Shown: positions 28,610 to 37,793 of the stretch, in pieces
Layout of the letters: each line of letters starts with the position of its first letter
Numbering within the stretch: the first letter of the stretch is position 1
Source of the DNA: Nitrosopumilus cobalaminigenes
Lineage (GTDB): Archaea; Thermoproteota; Nitrososphaeria; Nitrososphaerales; Nitrosopumilaceae
Length of the DNA: 64,000 nucleotides
Direction: 5' to 3'
Assembly (NCBI RefSeq): GCF_013407145.1
Contig: NZ_CP026993.1
Location: 62,001-126,000, forward strand
Notes under the pieces: generated by a model
Told to the model about the DNA's origin: nothing
The model's database searches: none
The model's input: only the letters and a program-made list of their open reading frames with translations
Made by a program: the position numbers and the translations under genes

Positions 28610-29461
28610 ATGGTTAAATCTTTGAAGGTTGTTGTTACAGGAGCTAGTGGTTTTATTGCAAAAAACCTTCGAAAATATTTATCAGAAAAAAATATTGAAT
28701 TAGTCTCAATATCTAGAAAAGATTTTAAGAATTTTAATTCTGAAACTAAAATCATCTCAAAGAATTACAAAGAAAATAATTTATTTAAAAAAATTCAAAA
28801 TTCAGATGCACTAATTCATCTTGTTGGAATTGGGAAACAATCTGTAAATACTGATTATGATATGATAAATACTGATTTAACAAGACATATTGTAAATCTA
28901 AGTAAAAAAGCTAATATTAAAAAAATTATTTTTCTAAGTGGTTTAGGCGTATCTGCAAATACCTCGTTAGGATACTTTATTTCAAAATATAATGCAGAAA
29001 AACAAATTATAGATTCAGGTTTAGATTATACAATTTTTAGGCCTTCTTACATTGTTGGAAAAGATGATTTATTATCAAAAAATCTGAAAAAACAAATTAA
29101 ATCGGGAGAAATTATAATTCCAGGATCTGGAACTTACTCAATTCAGCCAATTCATATCTCTGATGTTGTCAAAGTTCTTTTTGAATCTGTCTCTGAATTG
29201 AGATTTAATAATAAAATCTTTGATCTTGTTGGTCCTGATTATATTACATATGAAAATTATGTTAAACTCTTTTCTAAAGGAACTAAAACTAGAATCAAAA
29301 AAATTAATCTTGAAGAAGCATATCATAATGCAATAGTGAATTCAAAATCTAGTTTTGGAATTGATGATCTCAATATTCTAATTGGAAATTTTAAAGGAAA
29401 CCACAAAAAATTATCTCAAATATCTAAAATAAATTTTCAATCTGTATTGAGTTTTCTATAA
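28610..29461 (+). CDS. NAD-dependent epimerase/dehydratase-like SDR protein
   Basis: This 283-aa protein has an N-terminal Rossmann motif ([12 protein letters not shown], residues ~9-20). ISRKDF follows at the second strand, then LIHLVGIG, and a [10 protein letters not shown] segment holds the YxxxK catalytic pair. [15 protein letters not shown] is typical of NDUFA9-like atypical SDRs. The substrate is unknown; family members include quinone-related and chaperone-like proteins. It converges on metK with a 6-nt overlap. Confidence 0.8.
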   Translation: MVKSLKVVVTGASGFIAKNLRKYLSEKNIELVSISRKDFKNFNSETKIISKNYKENNLFKKIQNSDALIHLVGIGKQSVNTDYDMINTDLTRHIVNLSKKANIKKIIFLSGLGVSANTSLGYFISKYNAEKQIIDSGLDYTIFRPSYIVGKDDLLSKNLKKQIKSGEIIIPGSGTYSIQPIHISDVVKVLFESVSELRFNNKIFDLVGPDYITYENYVKLFSKGTKTRIKKINLEEAYHNAIVNSKSSFGIDDLNILIGNFKGNHKKLSQISKINFQSVLSFL

Positions 29462-30622
29462 TCCGGCAGATTGTTTTAATATTTCAGATTTGTTTGTTTT
29501 TTCCCATGAAAATTCTGGTTCATTTCGTCCAAAATGACCATAGGCTGCAGTTTTTTTGTAAATAGGTCTCTTCAAATCTAGTTGTGAAATAATTCCTGAT
29601 GGTTTCATATCGAAATTCTTTCTGACTAACTCTTCAATTTGATTTTCAGGAATTTTGTTTGTTCCAAATGTATTGACATATAGTGATACAGGTTCTGCAA
29701 CTCCAATTGCATAAGCAAGTTGAACTTCACATCTGTCTGCTAATCCTGCTGCAACTAGATTTTTTGCTATATATCTACACATGTAACATGCAGATCTGTC
29801 AACTTTTGATGGATCTTTTCCTGAAAAAGCTCCACCACCATGTCTTCCAAATCCACCATAACTATCAACAATAATTTTTCTTCCAGTTAATCCTGCATCT
29901 CCATGTGGTCCACCAATCACAAATTTACCTGTAGGGTTAATGTGAATTTTAATATCATCATTCCAAAGATTTCCTAATACTGGTTTGATTACTTTGTCTA
30001 TAATTTCTCTTGAAATTTCTTCTTGAGAAATGTTTGGTGCATGTTGTGTTGATATTACAACTGTCTCAATTTTTGTAGGTTTGTTATCTTCATATCTTAC
30101 AGAAACTTGTGATTTGCCGTCTGGTCTAACCCATGGCAAAGATTGATCTCTTCTTACTTGTGATAATTTTTGAATTAGTTTATGTGCCAATAAAATTGGC
30201 ATTGGCATCAATTCTTCAGTTTCATTTGATGCATATCCAAACATCAAACCTTGATCACCTGCACCTTGCTCCTTTCCTTCAGCGGCAGTTACTCCTTGAC
30301 TAATATCTGGACTTTGTGAATGAAGCTTCAAATCAACTTTACATGTGTCTCCATCAAACATCAAATCTTTGTTATCGTATCCTATTTCTCTGATAGTTTT
30401 TCTAACTAATTCTTCTTGAGCCTTTTGATCAAAAACTGCTTTTGATGTAACTTCTCCTGATACTACAACATAATCTGTAGTAACCATTGTTTCAACTGCA
30501 ACTCTGGAATCTGGATCCTGTTTAAGATATTCATCTAAGAATGCATCAGAAATATTATCACATATTTTGTCTGGATGACCTTCTGTTACTGATTCAGAAG
30601 TAAAGAGAAAATTATTGGTCAT
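29456..30622 (-). CDS. metK: S-adenosylmethionine synthetase, bacterial-type MetK
   Basis: This 388-aa enzyme makes SAM from methionine and ATP. Its motifs are those of the bacterial/eukaryal MAT family: [12 protein letters not shown] near residue 11, [12 protein letters not shown] near 118 and [17 protein letters not shown] near 260. They are not those of the distinct archaeal MAT family typical of Euryarchaeota and Crenarchaeota. This points to an old bacterial acquisition. Placement near the cobalamin genes fits a methylation/methionine context, since the Cbi methyltransferases use SAM. Confidence 0.95.
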   Translation of the reverse strand: MTNNFLFTSESVTEGHPDKICDNISDAFLDEYLKQDPDSRVAVETMVTTDYVVVSGEVTSKAVFDQKAQEELVRKTIREIGYDNKDLMFDGDTCKVDLKLHSQSPDISQGVTAAEGKEQGAGDQGLMFGYASNETEELMPMPILLAHKLIQKLSQVRRDQSLPWVRPDGKSQVSVRYEDNKPTKIETVVISTQHAPNISQEEISREIIDKVIKPVLGNLWNDDIKIHINPTGKFVIGGPHGDAGLTGRKIIVDSYGGFGRHGGGAFSGKDPSKVDRSACYMCRYIAKNLVAAGLADRCEVQLAYAIGVAEPVSLYVNTFGTNKIPENQIEELVRKNFDMKPSGIISQLDLKRPIYKKTAAYGHFGRNEPEFSWEKTNKSEILKQSAGL

Positions 30623-30640
30623 AAAACCACATCACTGTAA

Positions 30641-30886
30641 CTAGAGTTCGTTTTCTAGTTTGATAAATAATACATTATTGCCTCTTACGATTACCCTGCC
30701 ATAATTTGCAATGGTTTTACCGTCATGAAGCTCTTCAGCATCAGTCATAATCAAATTCATGTAAGAATCTACATTGTCCATTTTTCCTTTGTACTCTACT
30801 TCGTTCTTCAGTCTTACAGTAACTTTCTTCTTTGTACTTTTTTGAAGGGTTGTTAGAGGTCTTTTTGCACTATTTGATTGGGACAC
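30641..30886 (-). CDS. Sm-like RNA-binding protein (LSm)
   Basis: This 81-aa protein contains Sm1 (KKVTVRLKNEVEYKGKMDNVDSYMN region) and Sm2 (YGRVIVRGNNVLFIKL). It should form a ring that binds U-rich RNA. It starts at a GTG whose first base is the last base of the TAG of an upstream 12-codon ORF led by a strong Shine-Dalgarno sequence, an unusual arrangement in this window. The N-terminal ~17 residues form a short basic extension. metK follows after 18 nt. Confidence 0.92.
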   Translation of the reverse strand: MSQSNSAKRPLTTLQKSTKKKVTVRLKNEVEYKGKMDNVDSYMNLIMTDAEELHDGKTIANYGRVIVRGNNVLFIKLENEL

Positions 30887-30940
30887 TAATTGTTCACTTG
30901 TTTTGCAACTTTAGTCTCTAGCATAAAAGCCTTACCTCCT
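30886..30940 (-). promoter_or_regulatory. Shine-Dalgarno plus 12-codon leader ORF coupled to LSm
   Basis: On the minus strand a perfect AGGAGGT (30940-30934) stands 9 nt before an ATG at 30924. This opens the 12-codon ORF MLETKVAKQVNN, ending with TAG at 30888-30886. The G of that TAG is the first base of the LSm GTG start, so termination and reinitiation are directly linked. The LSm frame itself has an upstream stop at 30913-30911 and cannot be extended to this ATG. Confidence 0.5.
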
Positions 30941-30994
30941 TTGTGAATATTGAAATTCCTTAAATTTTTTCTTCTTTTTCTAATAATTATACAA

Positions 30995-31654
30995 ATGATC
31001 TCAACAGGTTTACAAAAATTAGACCAATTCTTGTCAGGAGGAATTCCAGATAGTGTTATTGTAGATATTTTTGGTGAAAATGGAACTGGTAAAACACTGC
31101 TATTATTACAATTATTAATAAATTCAATAAAAAATGGTGGAAATGTTTTGTATTTGGATACAACAGGAGGATTCAGACCTGAAAGAATCATAGAAATTCA
31201 AAAAGAATCTGAAATTGAAATTAACTTACTTGAAAAAATAACTGTATCTAGAATTACAAATACTTCAGAACAAATCAAATCGGTTAACAACATTATATCA
31301 AATAATTTTTCTTTAATAGTAATTGATAACATTACGGATTTATTTTCTTATGAATATCAAAATGATGAATCAACTTTTAAAAAAAATTCATTATTTATGA
31401 AATATATGCATAATTTATCAAATTTTGCTATTACAAAAAAAATTCCAATAATTATTACAAATATGATTAGAACAAGTGATGGTAAAGAAATTGAAAATAT
31501 GCAAAATGCAATTGATCCTTTCACACATATCAAAATTCATCTTACTAAAAATTCATCAAAATTTCATGGTCAAATCTATTGGGCATTAAAAAAAGAAAAT
31601 TTTTCATATACCATTAACAAAAAAGGCCTTTCTGACACTACTGAAGATTTTTAA
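30995..31654 (+). CDS. RecA/RadA-superfamily ATPase, RadB-like
   Basis: This ~219-aa protein has Walker A GENGTGKT near residue 27, an LYLDTTGG segment and Walker B LIVIDNITDL near 106, with no N-terminal helix-hairpin-helix domain. That architecture fits archaeal RadB-like recombinase paralogues involved in recombinational repair. The ATG at 30995 is chosen because MISTGLQKLDQFLSGGIP matches the family N-terminus; the upstream ATG at 30950 would add an unrelated hydrophobic stretch within the promoter region. It is divergent from LSm. The stop overlaps the TATA-like box of the next small gene. Confidence 0.82.
   Translation: MISTGLQKLDQFLSGGIPDSVIVDIFGENGTGKTLLLLQLLINSIKNGGNVLYLDTTGGFRPERIIEIQKESEIEINLLEKITVSRITNTSEQIKSVNNIISNNFSLIVIDNITDLFSYEYQNDESTFKKNSLFMKYMHNLSNFAITKKIPIIITNMIRTSDGKEIENMQNAIDPFTHIKIHLTKNSSKFHGQIYWALKKENFSYTINKKGLSDTTEDF
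31647..31654 (+). promoter_or_regulatory. TATA-like box of the 39-aa membrane protein
   Basis: ATTTTTAA lies within the last codons of the RadB-like gene and is centred about 26 nt before the ATG at 31677. Confidence 0.35.
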
Positions 31655-31676
31655 TGGTCTACTCTTAGGTAAAACA

Positions 31677-31796
31677 ATGGCAGGAATTTTTGATTCAATA
31701 CCAATTATCACTGTAGTTTTATTTGCACTAGGCTTAATTGGTGTAATTGTTTATGAAAGATCACGATCAAACAATCCCGTCGAATCTACCTCTTGA
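31677..31796 (+). CDS. Small single-span membrane protein (39 aa)
   Basis: The ORF runs from the ATG at 31677 to the TGA at 31794-31796. It begins MAGIFDSIP and has one hydrophobic segment at residues ~9-26, then the positive stretch YERSRSNN, so the C-terminus is probably cytoplasmic. A TATA-like box lies 26 nt upstream. Its 3' end overlaps the helicase gene start by 44 nt in another frame. No family is recognised. It could be a real micro-protein or chance; the promoter spacing and membrane pattern favour real. Confidence 0.5.
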   Translation: MAGIFDSIPIITVVLFALGLIGVIVYERSRSNNPVESTS

Positions 31797-34494
31797 TTCA
31801 TTATTTGGAAAATTCGGATTTTCTAAACTAACTGAGATTCAGAAAAAAGCATCACCAATAATTTTACAAAAAAAAGATTGTCTTGTTATTGCTCCAACAG
31901 GTTCTGGAAAAACAGAATGTTCAGTAATTCCGATTTTCTCTTTGTTAAAAAATTCTAAACAATCTGGAAAAATTAAAACCCTTTACATCACACCTTTACG
32001 AGCCTTAAATCGTGACGTGTTTCGAAGAATTACAAATTATGCACATGAAAATCAACTGACGATTAAAATTCGACATGGAGATACTAGCCAAAAAGATAGA
32101 AAAAAAATAACTGAAAATCCTCCTGATGTTTTAATCACAACTCCTGAAACTTTGGTAATTCTATTAACACAGGTAAAAATGCTCAATGCATTATCTGATT
32201 TAGAATGGATTGTAATAGATGAAGTACATGAATTATTATCTAGTGAGCGAGGTTCTCAATTATCATTAAGTGTTGAAAGATTGGAATTAAATTCAAAATA
32301 CTCACTTACAAAAGTTGGATTATCTGCAACTGTAGGAAATTTTGATGAGGCAGGAAAATTTGTCGTAGGAACTAAAAGAAAATGTCAGATAATCAGAGAT
32401 ACATCAGTTAGGAAATATGATGTAGAAATCAAGTATGTTGAAGGAACAATTTCAGATGTTGCAGAAAAAATAATTGAATATGTGCTAGAATTAAAGTTAG
32501 ATTCTCCAATACTTCTCTTTACAAATACCAGAGGAGAGGCTGAATTTTTAGCATCAGTTTTAAAACAAAAATCTTCTGTTCCAATAGAACTACATCATGG
32601 TTCTCTCTCAAAAGAAGTTAGAGAAGAGACAGAACAAACTTTGCGTGAAGGCAAACATGGTATCGTAGTATGTACCTCTTCCTTGGAATTAGGATTAGAT
32701 ATTGGCTCAGTTGAATTGGTGATTCATTATGGTTCTCCAAGACAAGTATCAAAATTTGTTCAAAGAATAGGTAGAAGTAAACATAATCGTGATGAATCAG
32801 CTCAGGGTTTAATTATTACAAATAACCCTGATGATGAGTTTGAAGCACAAGCAATTCTTGATCGTATTCAAGAAGGCTCCATTGAAGAACAAAAAATTCA
32901 TGATGGATCTCTAGATGTTTTAGCTCATCATTTAGTTGGACTATCTATGCAAATTGGTGAAATTACAGTTGAACAAGCTTTTGAATTAGTGACAAAGGCA
33001 TATTCATTTAGAAATTTAAAAATTGAAGATCTCATAGATGTATTAGATTTACTTGATTCAAACTATCTAATTTTTTTTGATAGAACAAAAATGACTTATT
33101 GGAAAAAAGGCGGTTCTTTCAAATATTATTTTGAAAATCTTTCCACAATACCTGATATTCTTAAATTCAAAGTTTTTGATAGTGTTGGAAAAAAAATCAT
33201 TGGGTCTTTAGATCAAAGATTTGTAGGAGATCATGGAGATTCAGGAAATATTTTTGTGCTGAAAGGTTCACAATGGAGAATTCTAAATGTTGATGAAAAA
33301 TCATTCAGTGTAAATGTTGAACCTTTCAGGGGAGGAGGAATTACAGTACCTTATTGGGAAGGAGAAAGTATACCTATTGACTATAAAACAGCACGTAAAG
33401 TAGGAAATTTCCGTAGTAAAGTAAAGAATGGAAATTTTACTTTAACAAATAATATAATTGAAAAATTAAATTTTGATAAAATTCCTGATGAAAATAATCT
33501 TGTTATTGAATCAAATAGATCTCAAGGTTCAATTGTAATTCATTCTTGTCTTGGTACTAAGATCAATTCTACTTTATCCACATTACTATCTTCAATACTA
33601 TCATCTATGTTAGGTTCAATTGTTGATTCTCGTTCTGATGGTTACAGAATTGTTTTATCATCTAATTCTAGAATTTCAGAAAAACTTTTCATAGAAGTTA
33701 TTAAAGATGATTATGATTTACAATCTGTTGTTAGTGCTTCTTTAACTGGAACTCATAATGTCAATTGGAAAACATGGTGTGTTGCAAAAAAATTTGGAGT
33801 TGTAGGACGTGGAGCAATATATGAAAGAAAATCTGCCAGATTTTTATATGAACGATACTCCAAAACAGCACTTGTCCATGAAGCACTACGAGAATTATTT
33901 CATGATAAATATGATCTTAAAAATTCTGAAAAAATTCTGAAAAAAATCAAAGAAGATGAAATTCATCTCACTTGGTTAGAAGTTGATCAATATTCTAAAT
34001 TAGCTCTGCCAATTTTAGATCATACTGCAAAATATTATTCTTCACCTGCAAATCTTGACAAAGGTATTCTTGATCTTGTTAAAGCTAGATTAGAAAAAAC
34101 AAAACATCGTCTGATTTGTGCTCGATGTGGAAAATGGGAACGTGTTTTTCAAACATCTGAGGTAAAAAATTTACTCGTTTGTCCATATTGTAAAGCAAGG
34201 CAAATTACTGCAACATACTATTCTGATTATGATTTACCTAAAATTATTAGAAAAAAACATGATGGGAAAAGATTAACTGCAGATGAAAAACACAAGTATG
34301 ATCGTGCCTGGAAAGTTGCATCATTAGTAGAAAATTTTGGAAAAATTGCTATTACTGTAATTTCTGGATATGGTGTTGGTGCTGATACTGCAGCAAGAAT
34401 CTTAAGAAATATGGTAGATGAAGAACATTTGTTTAAACAAATCTATGAAGCAGAAAGACAATATGTAGTAACTAGAGGTTTTTGGGATTCTTAG
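31753..34494 (+). CDS. lhr: Lhr-type superfamily 2 helicase
   Basis: This ~913-aa protein shows Walker A APTGSGKTE near residue 50, DEVHEL (motif II, DEVH), the SAT motif in GLSATVGN and motif VI QRIGRSKHNRDE. Large helicase-related (Lhr) proteins act in DNA repair and replication-fork processing in archaea. The C-terminal part contains a Cys4 zinc site (CARCGKW...CPYCKARQ). The ATG at 31753 is preferred to a TTG two codons earlier. It is convergent with the RPA-like gene, overlapping by 4 nt. Confidence 0.93.
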   Translation: MKDHDQTIPSNLPLDSLFGKFGFSKLTEIQKKASPIILQKKDCLVIAPTGSGKTECSVIPIFSLLKNSKQSGKIKTLYITPLRALNRDVFRRITNYAHENQLTIKIRHGDTSQKDRKKITENPPDVLITTPETLVILLTQVKMLNALSDLEWIVIDEVHELLSSERGSQLSLSVERLELNSKYSLTKVGLSATVGNFDEAGKFVVGTKRKCQIIRDTSVRKYDVEIKYVEGTISDVAEKIIEYVLELKLDSPILLFTNTRGEAEFLASVLKQKSSVPIELHHGSLSKEVREETEQTLREGKHGIVVCTSSLELGLDIGSVELVIHYGSPRQVSKFVQRIGRSKHNRDESAQGLIITNNPDDEFEAQAILDRIQEGSIEEQKIHDGSLDVLAHHLVGLSMQIGEITVEQAFELVTKAYSFRNLKIEDLIDVLDLLDSNYLIFFDRTKMTYWKKGGSFKYYFENLSTIPDILKFKVFDSVGKKIIGSLDQRFVGDHGDSGNIFVLKGSQWRILNVDEKSFSVNVEPFRGGGITVPYWEGESIPIDYKTARKVGNFRSKVKNGNFTLTNNIIEKLNFDKIPDENNLVIESNRSQGSIVIHSCLGTKINSTLSTLLSSILSSMLGSIVDSRSDGYRIVLSSNSRISEKLFIEVIKDDYDLQSVVSASLTGTHNVNWKTWCVAKKFGVVGRGAIYERKSARFLYERYSKTALVHEALRELFHDKYDLKNSEKILKKIKEDEIHLTWLEVDQYSKLALPILDHTAKYYSSPANLDKGILDLVKARLEKTKHRLICARCGKWERVFQTSEVKNLLVCPYCKARQITATYYSDYDLPKIIRKKHDGKRLTADEKHKYDRAWKVASLVENFGKIAITVISGYGVGADTAARILRNMVDEEHLFKQIYEAERQYVVTRGFWDS

Positions 34495-35888
34495 TTTTTC
34501 TTTGTAATTTTAGAGAATGGAGTAACAAATAATTCTATTCTACCTTCTAGTCCAGCCTTTGCATTTAACCCTGTAATGGAAATAATTTCTCCTAATTCAC
34601 ACTTATCAATAATTCTTGCTTGATTTCTCCAACCTTTTACCCAAATTTGCCCTGTATCATCTTCTACAAACATTTCTGAAAGTGCTATTGATTCTCCAGA
34701 TTTTGTTTGAACCTCACGTCTTTGAGGAACTTTCAATACGATTGCTTCAATACAATAACTAGAGTCAACTTTGATATCGTTAATTTTTGTTCTAAGTTGA
34801 GATAAAGATGGAATTGATTCATCATTATCTAATTTCCTTACAAAGGAATTTTCATCTAGTGTGATTGAATTACCATAAACTTTTGATGGCATGCATTCTA
34901 TTACGTCTCCCTCTACACAAATACTAGTTGAATTTGAAAAGTCACTAATGTTGAATAAATTCTTTTTATTATCTACAGCCATTATCATATTTTTACCGTT
35001 TTCTGATGGTGATATGGAGATAATTCTAGTGATTATTGGTTCTGCTTCTTTTCCTCCTTCAATTTCTACAATTGTTGCATCATTTCCGTGAATTTCTAGT
35101 CCTTGATTTCCTGATTTTACTCTAACACCAAGCAATCTTACTTTGGCTGATTGTGAAATCATGTTTGGAATGGTGGATTCATCTTTACCCCATAATACTA
35201 CTCTCATACCACTTCCATCTTTTCCCTTTAGTCTCATTCTTAGTGCTTTTCCAGGCATGCCACGAGAATTCGTAAATTCCATTCCACTAATTACACCATC
35301 AATAGTTCCTGAAATTACTAAATCTTTTTGTCCTTCTTGAGATTCACTCACATCTTTTGTAATGGTGTCTATTGTTGGAATTTCACTTGTTGTATCAGTA
35401 GTTTCTATATTTGATCCAGAACCAATATTTATTGTTGGAGAACCATCAAGATCTGATTTAACATAAGCTTTAATGATTTTAATTAAATCTCCTGGTTTTA
35501 GATTTTCAACTCCTGGGAGATTTGCTTTTTCATCCCATAATTTCACACTAGCTGTAGAATTTGTATCATACACAGTCATTGTCCGAAGATAAAACGGAGA
35601 ACCATCTTTTCTAGAAAATTGTTTTGCAGGTGATAAATTTAGAACTCTTGTTTCTAATGAAATTTCTTTTGCTCCTGCATATAGATCCTTTAAACTAATT
35701 TCTAGTTTTTGTGGTTCTGACAATGCAATTCCGTAATCAGATGCAATTAAGAACAATGCTCCCTGATCAGTCAAATACCCAGCACCAATTTTTTCCTTTT
35801 TCTGTTTTATTTGTTCTTCAAGATCTGCTTTAGTTAATTCTGGTTTTTGTTCTAGAAATTTATTGATAAGATCTTCAAATTCTGACAA
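34491..35888 (-). CDS. RPA-like single-stranded DNA-binding protein
   Basis: This 465-aa protein begins with a helical region (residues ~1-70), followed by at least three OB-fold-like segments: TRVLNLSPAKQFSRKDGSPF near 100, ISGTIDGVISGMEF near 190 and IVLKVPQRREVQTKSGESIA near 385. This is the architecture of archaeal replication protein A. No clear C-terminal zinc finger is present. Its context with helicase and RadB-like genes supports a DNA repair/replication role. Confidence 0.88.
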   Translation of the reverse strand: MSEFEDLINKFLEQKPELTKADLEEQIKQKKEKIGAGYLTDQGALFLIASDYGIALSEPQKLEISLKDLYAGAKEISLETRVLNLSPAKQFSRKDGSPFYLRTMTVYDTNSTASVKLWDEKANLPGVENLKPGDLIKIIKAYVKSDLDGSPTINIGSGSNIETTDTTSEIPTIDTITKDVSESQEGQKDLVISGTIDGVISGMEFTNSRGMPGKALRMRLKGKDGSGMRVVLWGKDESTIPNMISQSAKVRLLGVRVKSGNQGLEIHGNDATIVEIEGGKEAEPIITRIISISPSENGKNMIMAVDNKKNLFNISDFSNSTSICVEGDVIECMPSKVYGNSITLDENSFVRKLDNDESIPSLSQLRTKINDIKVDSSYCIEAIVLKVPQRREVQTKSGESIALSEMFVEDDTGQIWVKGWRNQARIIDKCELGEIISITGLNAKAGLEGRIELFVTPFSKITKKN

Positions 35889-36100
35889 TTCAATTTTGTT
35901 AAACTTGTTCTATTAATAAAAATTTCATTCTCTTGATAATGTCATTTTATAAAAAAATGATCGCTTTATCAGAATTTTCTTGTATATTCAAAAAATGAGA
36001 TTATTGTAATATTCAATTTCTACATGTTTTTTCTTGATTAGTTCAATTCTTTTCGCATTTATCTCACTAACTAAATTAATAGGAAGATCGCAGTTTTGTT
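35889..36100. other. Divergent intergenic region between RPA-like and ABC exporter genes
   Basis: This 212-bp region is AT-rich and non-coding. It holds a TATA-like TTATTAATAG about 25 nt before the RPA start (minus strand) and TAAATTAAT near 36071-36079, about 26 nt before the ABC ATPase ATG. No repeat or RNA gene is seen. Confidence 0.4.
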
Positions 36101-37039
36101 ATGTCATGCATTGAAGTGAACCATCTTTCAAAATTATATGGTTCAGTTCGTGCAGTAGATGATCTAGTATTATCAGTAAAATCTGGACAAGTTTTTGGAT
36201 TTTTAGGACCTAATGGTGCAGGTAAATCTACCACCATCAAACTTCTCACTACTCTGATTCCACCATCAAGTGGTTCATTATCCATTCTGGGTGTTGATGC
36301 AGTCTCAAATCCACTTCAAATTCGTCATAAAATTGGTGTAGTCTTACAACAACCTAGCTATGAGCCTACATTATCTGTTGAAAAATCCCTTGAGAAATAT
36401 GGAATGATGTGGAATGTACCAAAAATTGAGCGTAAAAAAAGAATGGAGCAACTATTGAAAGATTTTGATCTAGTTGAAATTCGTAAAAAAAGAAATGAAG
36501 ACCTATCAATTGGTCAAAGAAGACGAGTTCAAGTTGCACGAGAATTTATGCATGATATGGAATTATTATTTTTAGATGAACCCACTGTAGGATTAGATCC
36601 AAGTGCTAGAAGAAAATTATTAGATTATTTAAAAAATAAAGTAAAAACTGGTTTAACAATTTTTTACACTACACACATTCTTTCTGAAGCAGAATATCTT
36701 TGTGATCAAATTGCTATTATTGATAAAGGTAAAATTGTAACAGTCAATTCTCCTGATGCTTTAAAAAATAGATTTGGAAAAGAAAAAACTATTAAAATTC
36801 ATTTATTAGAAAAGCAATCCAATGTTCCTTCACTTTTATCTGGAATATCTGATTGCAAAATTGATTTTAAAACTGGAACCAATATTATAATTCATTCAGA
36901 ACAATCCGAATTGGTTTTGTTACAAGTTTTAAAAATACTTAATGATAATAAAATTGAGATAGAGGATCTATCAGCCGTACCAACAAATCTTGAAGAGATA
37001 TTCTTAAACATGGTGAGAGAAAATGCATCCAATAATTAG
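36101..37039 (+). CDS. ABC transporter ATP-binding protein (exporter type)
   Basis: This 312-aa protein has Walker A GPNGAGKSTT near residue 37, a Q-loop (VLQQPSYEP), the ABC signature LSIGQRRRVQ, Walker B LLFLDEPTVGLDPS and the switch His in YTTHILSEAE. A C-terminal ~90-residue extension is typical of DrrA/CcmA-like subunits of ABC-2 exporters. It overlaps the permease gene by 17 nt, so they form one operon. The substrate is unknown. Confidence 0.95.
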   Translation: MSCIEVNHLSKLYGSVRAVDDLVLSVKSGQVFGFLGPNGAGKSTTIKLLTTLIPPSSGSLSILGVDAVSNPLQIRHKIGVVLQQPSYEPTLSVEKSLEKYGMMWNVPKIERKKRMEQLLKDFDLVEIRKKRNEDLSIGQRRRVQVAREFMHDMELLFLDEPTVGLDPSARRKLLDYLKNKVKTGLTIFYTTHILSEAEYLCDQIAIIDKGKIVTVNSPDALKNRFGKEKTIKIHLLEKQSNVPSLLSGISDCKIDFKTGTNIIIHSEQSELVLLQVLKILNDNKIEIEDLSAVPTNLEEIFLNMVRENASNN

Positions 37040-37784
37040 ATTAGTAAATAGAAATCTTACGATTTCTCTCAATCCTGGATTTTTAATTTGGCAAATAATT
37101 TTTCCTTTAATTTACATTTTTGTTGCAGGATTTGCTTATGCACCATTAATCAATGCAGTACCATTTGGAAATAAAGATCTTGATTATCCGGCATTTTTAG
37201 CTTCAGGTATGATTGGATTTAATATTATGAATAGTACTCTGATTTCTGGAATTATAATTTGGAATGATAGAAAACATGGAATGTTTGAACAAATTATGTC
37301 TGGTCCTTTCACTAGAAGTCATTATATTCTAAGTAATATTTGCACAATAGGAATTATTGGTTTAGTTAGTGCAACGCTAATAGCAGTAGTAGGATACCCT
37401 GTATTTTTCGAATCTGTGGAATTTTCTCTAGTAACAATACCCATAATCATTTTTGGAGCCATCACTGGATCAGTACTTTTTGGTTCATTAGCCTCAATTA
37501 TTTCCACTAGATTACGCTCAAGTGAAGGATTTAATGTAATTATTAACACCGTTTTTCTTTTCTTTGCTTTTGTTAGTACGGCATTTTATCCAGCAGGCGG
37601 TGCACCTGAACCATTACGAACAGCATTTTATCTAAATCCATTAACATATCTTGTTGACGTAATAAGGGCTGGAATTTTTGGAACTATTACTGAATTTATA
37701 ATTTTAGAAATGATTATTCTTGTAGTTATAGCATCTATATTATTTGTAATTGCATCTAGACTTTTAACTAAATTAGATTTTTAG
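37023..37784 (+). CDS. ABC-2 type transporter permease
   Basis: This 253-aa protein has six hydrophobic segments and the ABC-2 family segment PLTYLVDVIRAGIFGT near residue 205 (typical NPLTYxVDxxR). It should be the membrane subunit for the ATPase encoded just upstream. Such two-gene systems export lipids, polysaccharides or drugs; nothing here fixes the substrate. A short NDP-sugar-dehydrogenase-like gene is convergent 9 nt downstream. Confidence 0.93.
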   Translation: MHPIIRLVNRNLTISLNPGFLIWQIIFPLIYIFVAGFAYAPLINAVPFGNKDLDYPAFLASGMIGFNIMNSTLISGIIIWNDRKHGMFEQIMSGPFTRSHYILSNICTIGIIGLVSATLIAVVGYPVFFESVEFSLVTIPIIIFGAITGSVLFGSLASIISTRLRSSEGFNVIINTVFLFFAFVSTAFYPAGGAPEPLRTAFYLNPLTYLVDVIRAGIFGTITEFIILEMIILVVIASILFVIASRLLTKLDF

Positions 37785-37793
37785 AATTTAAAA

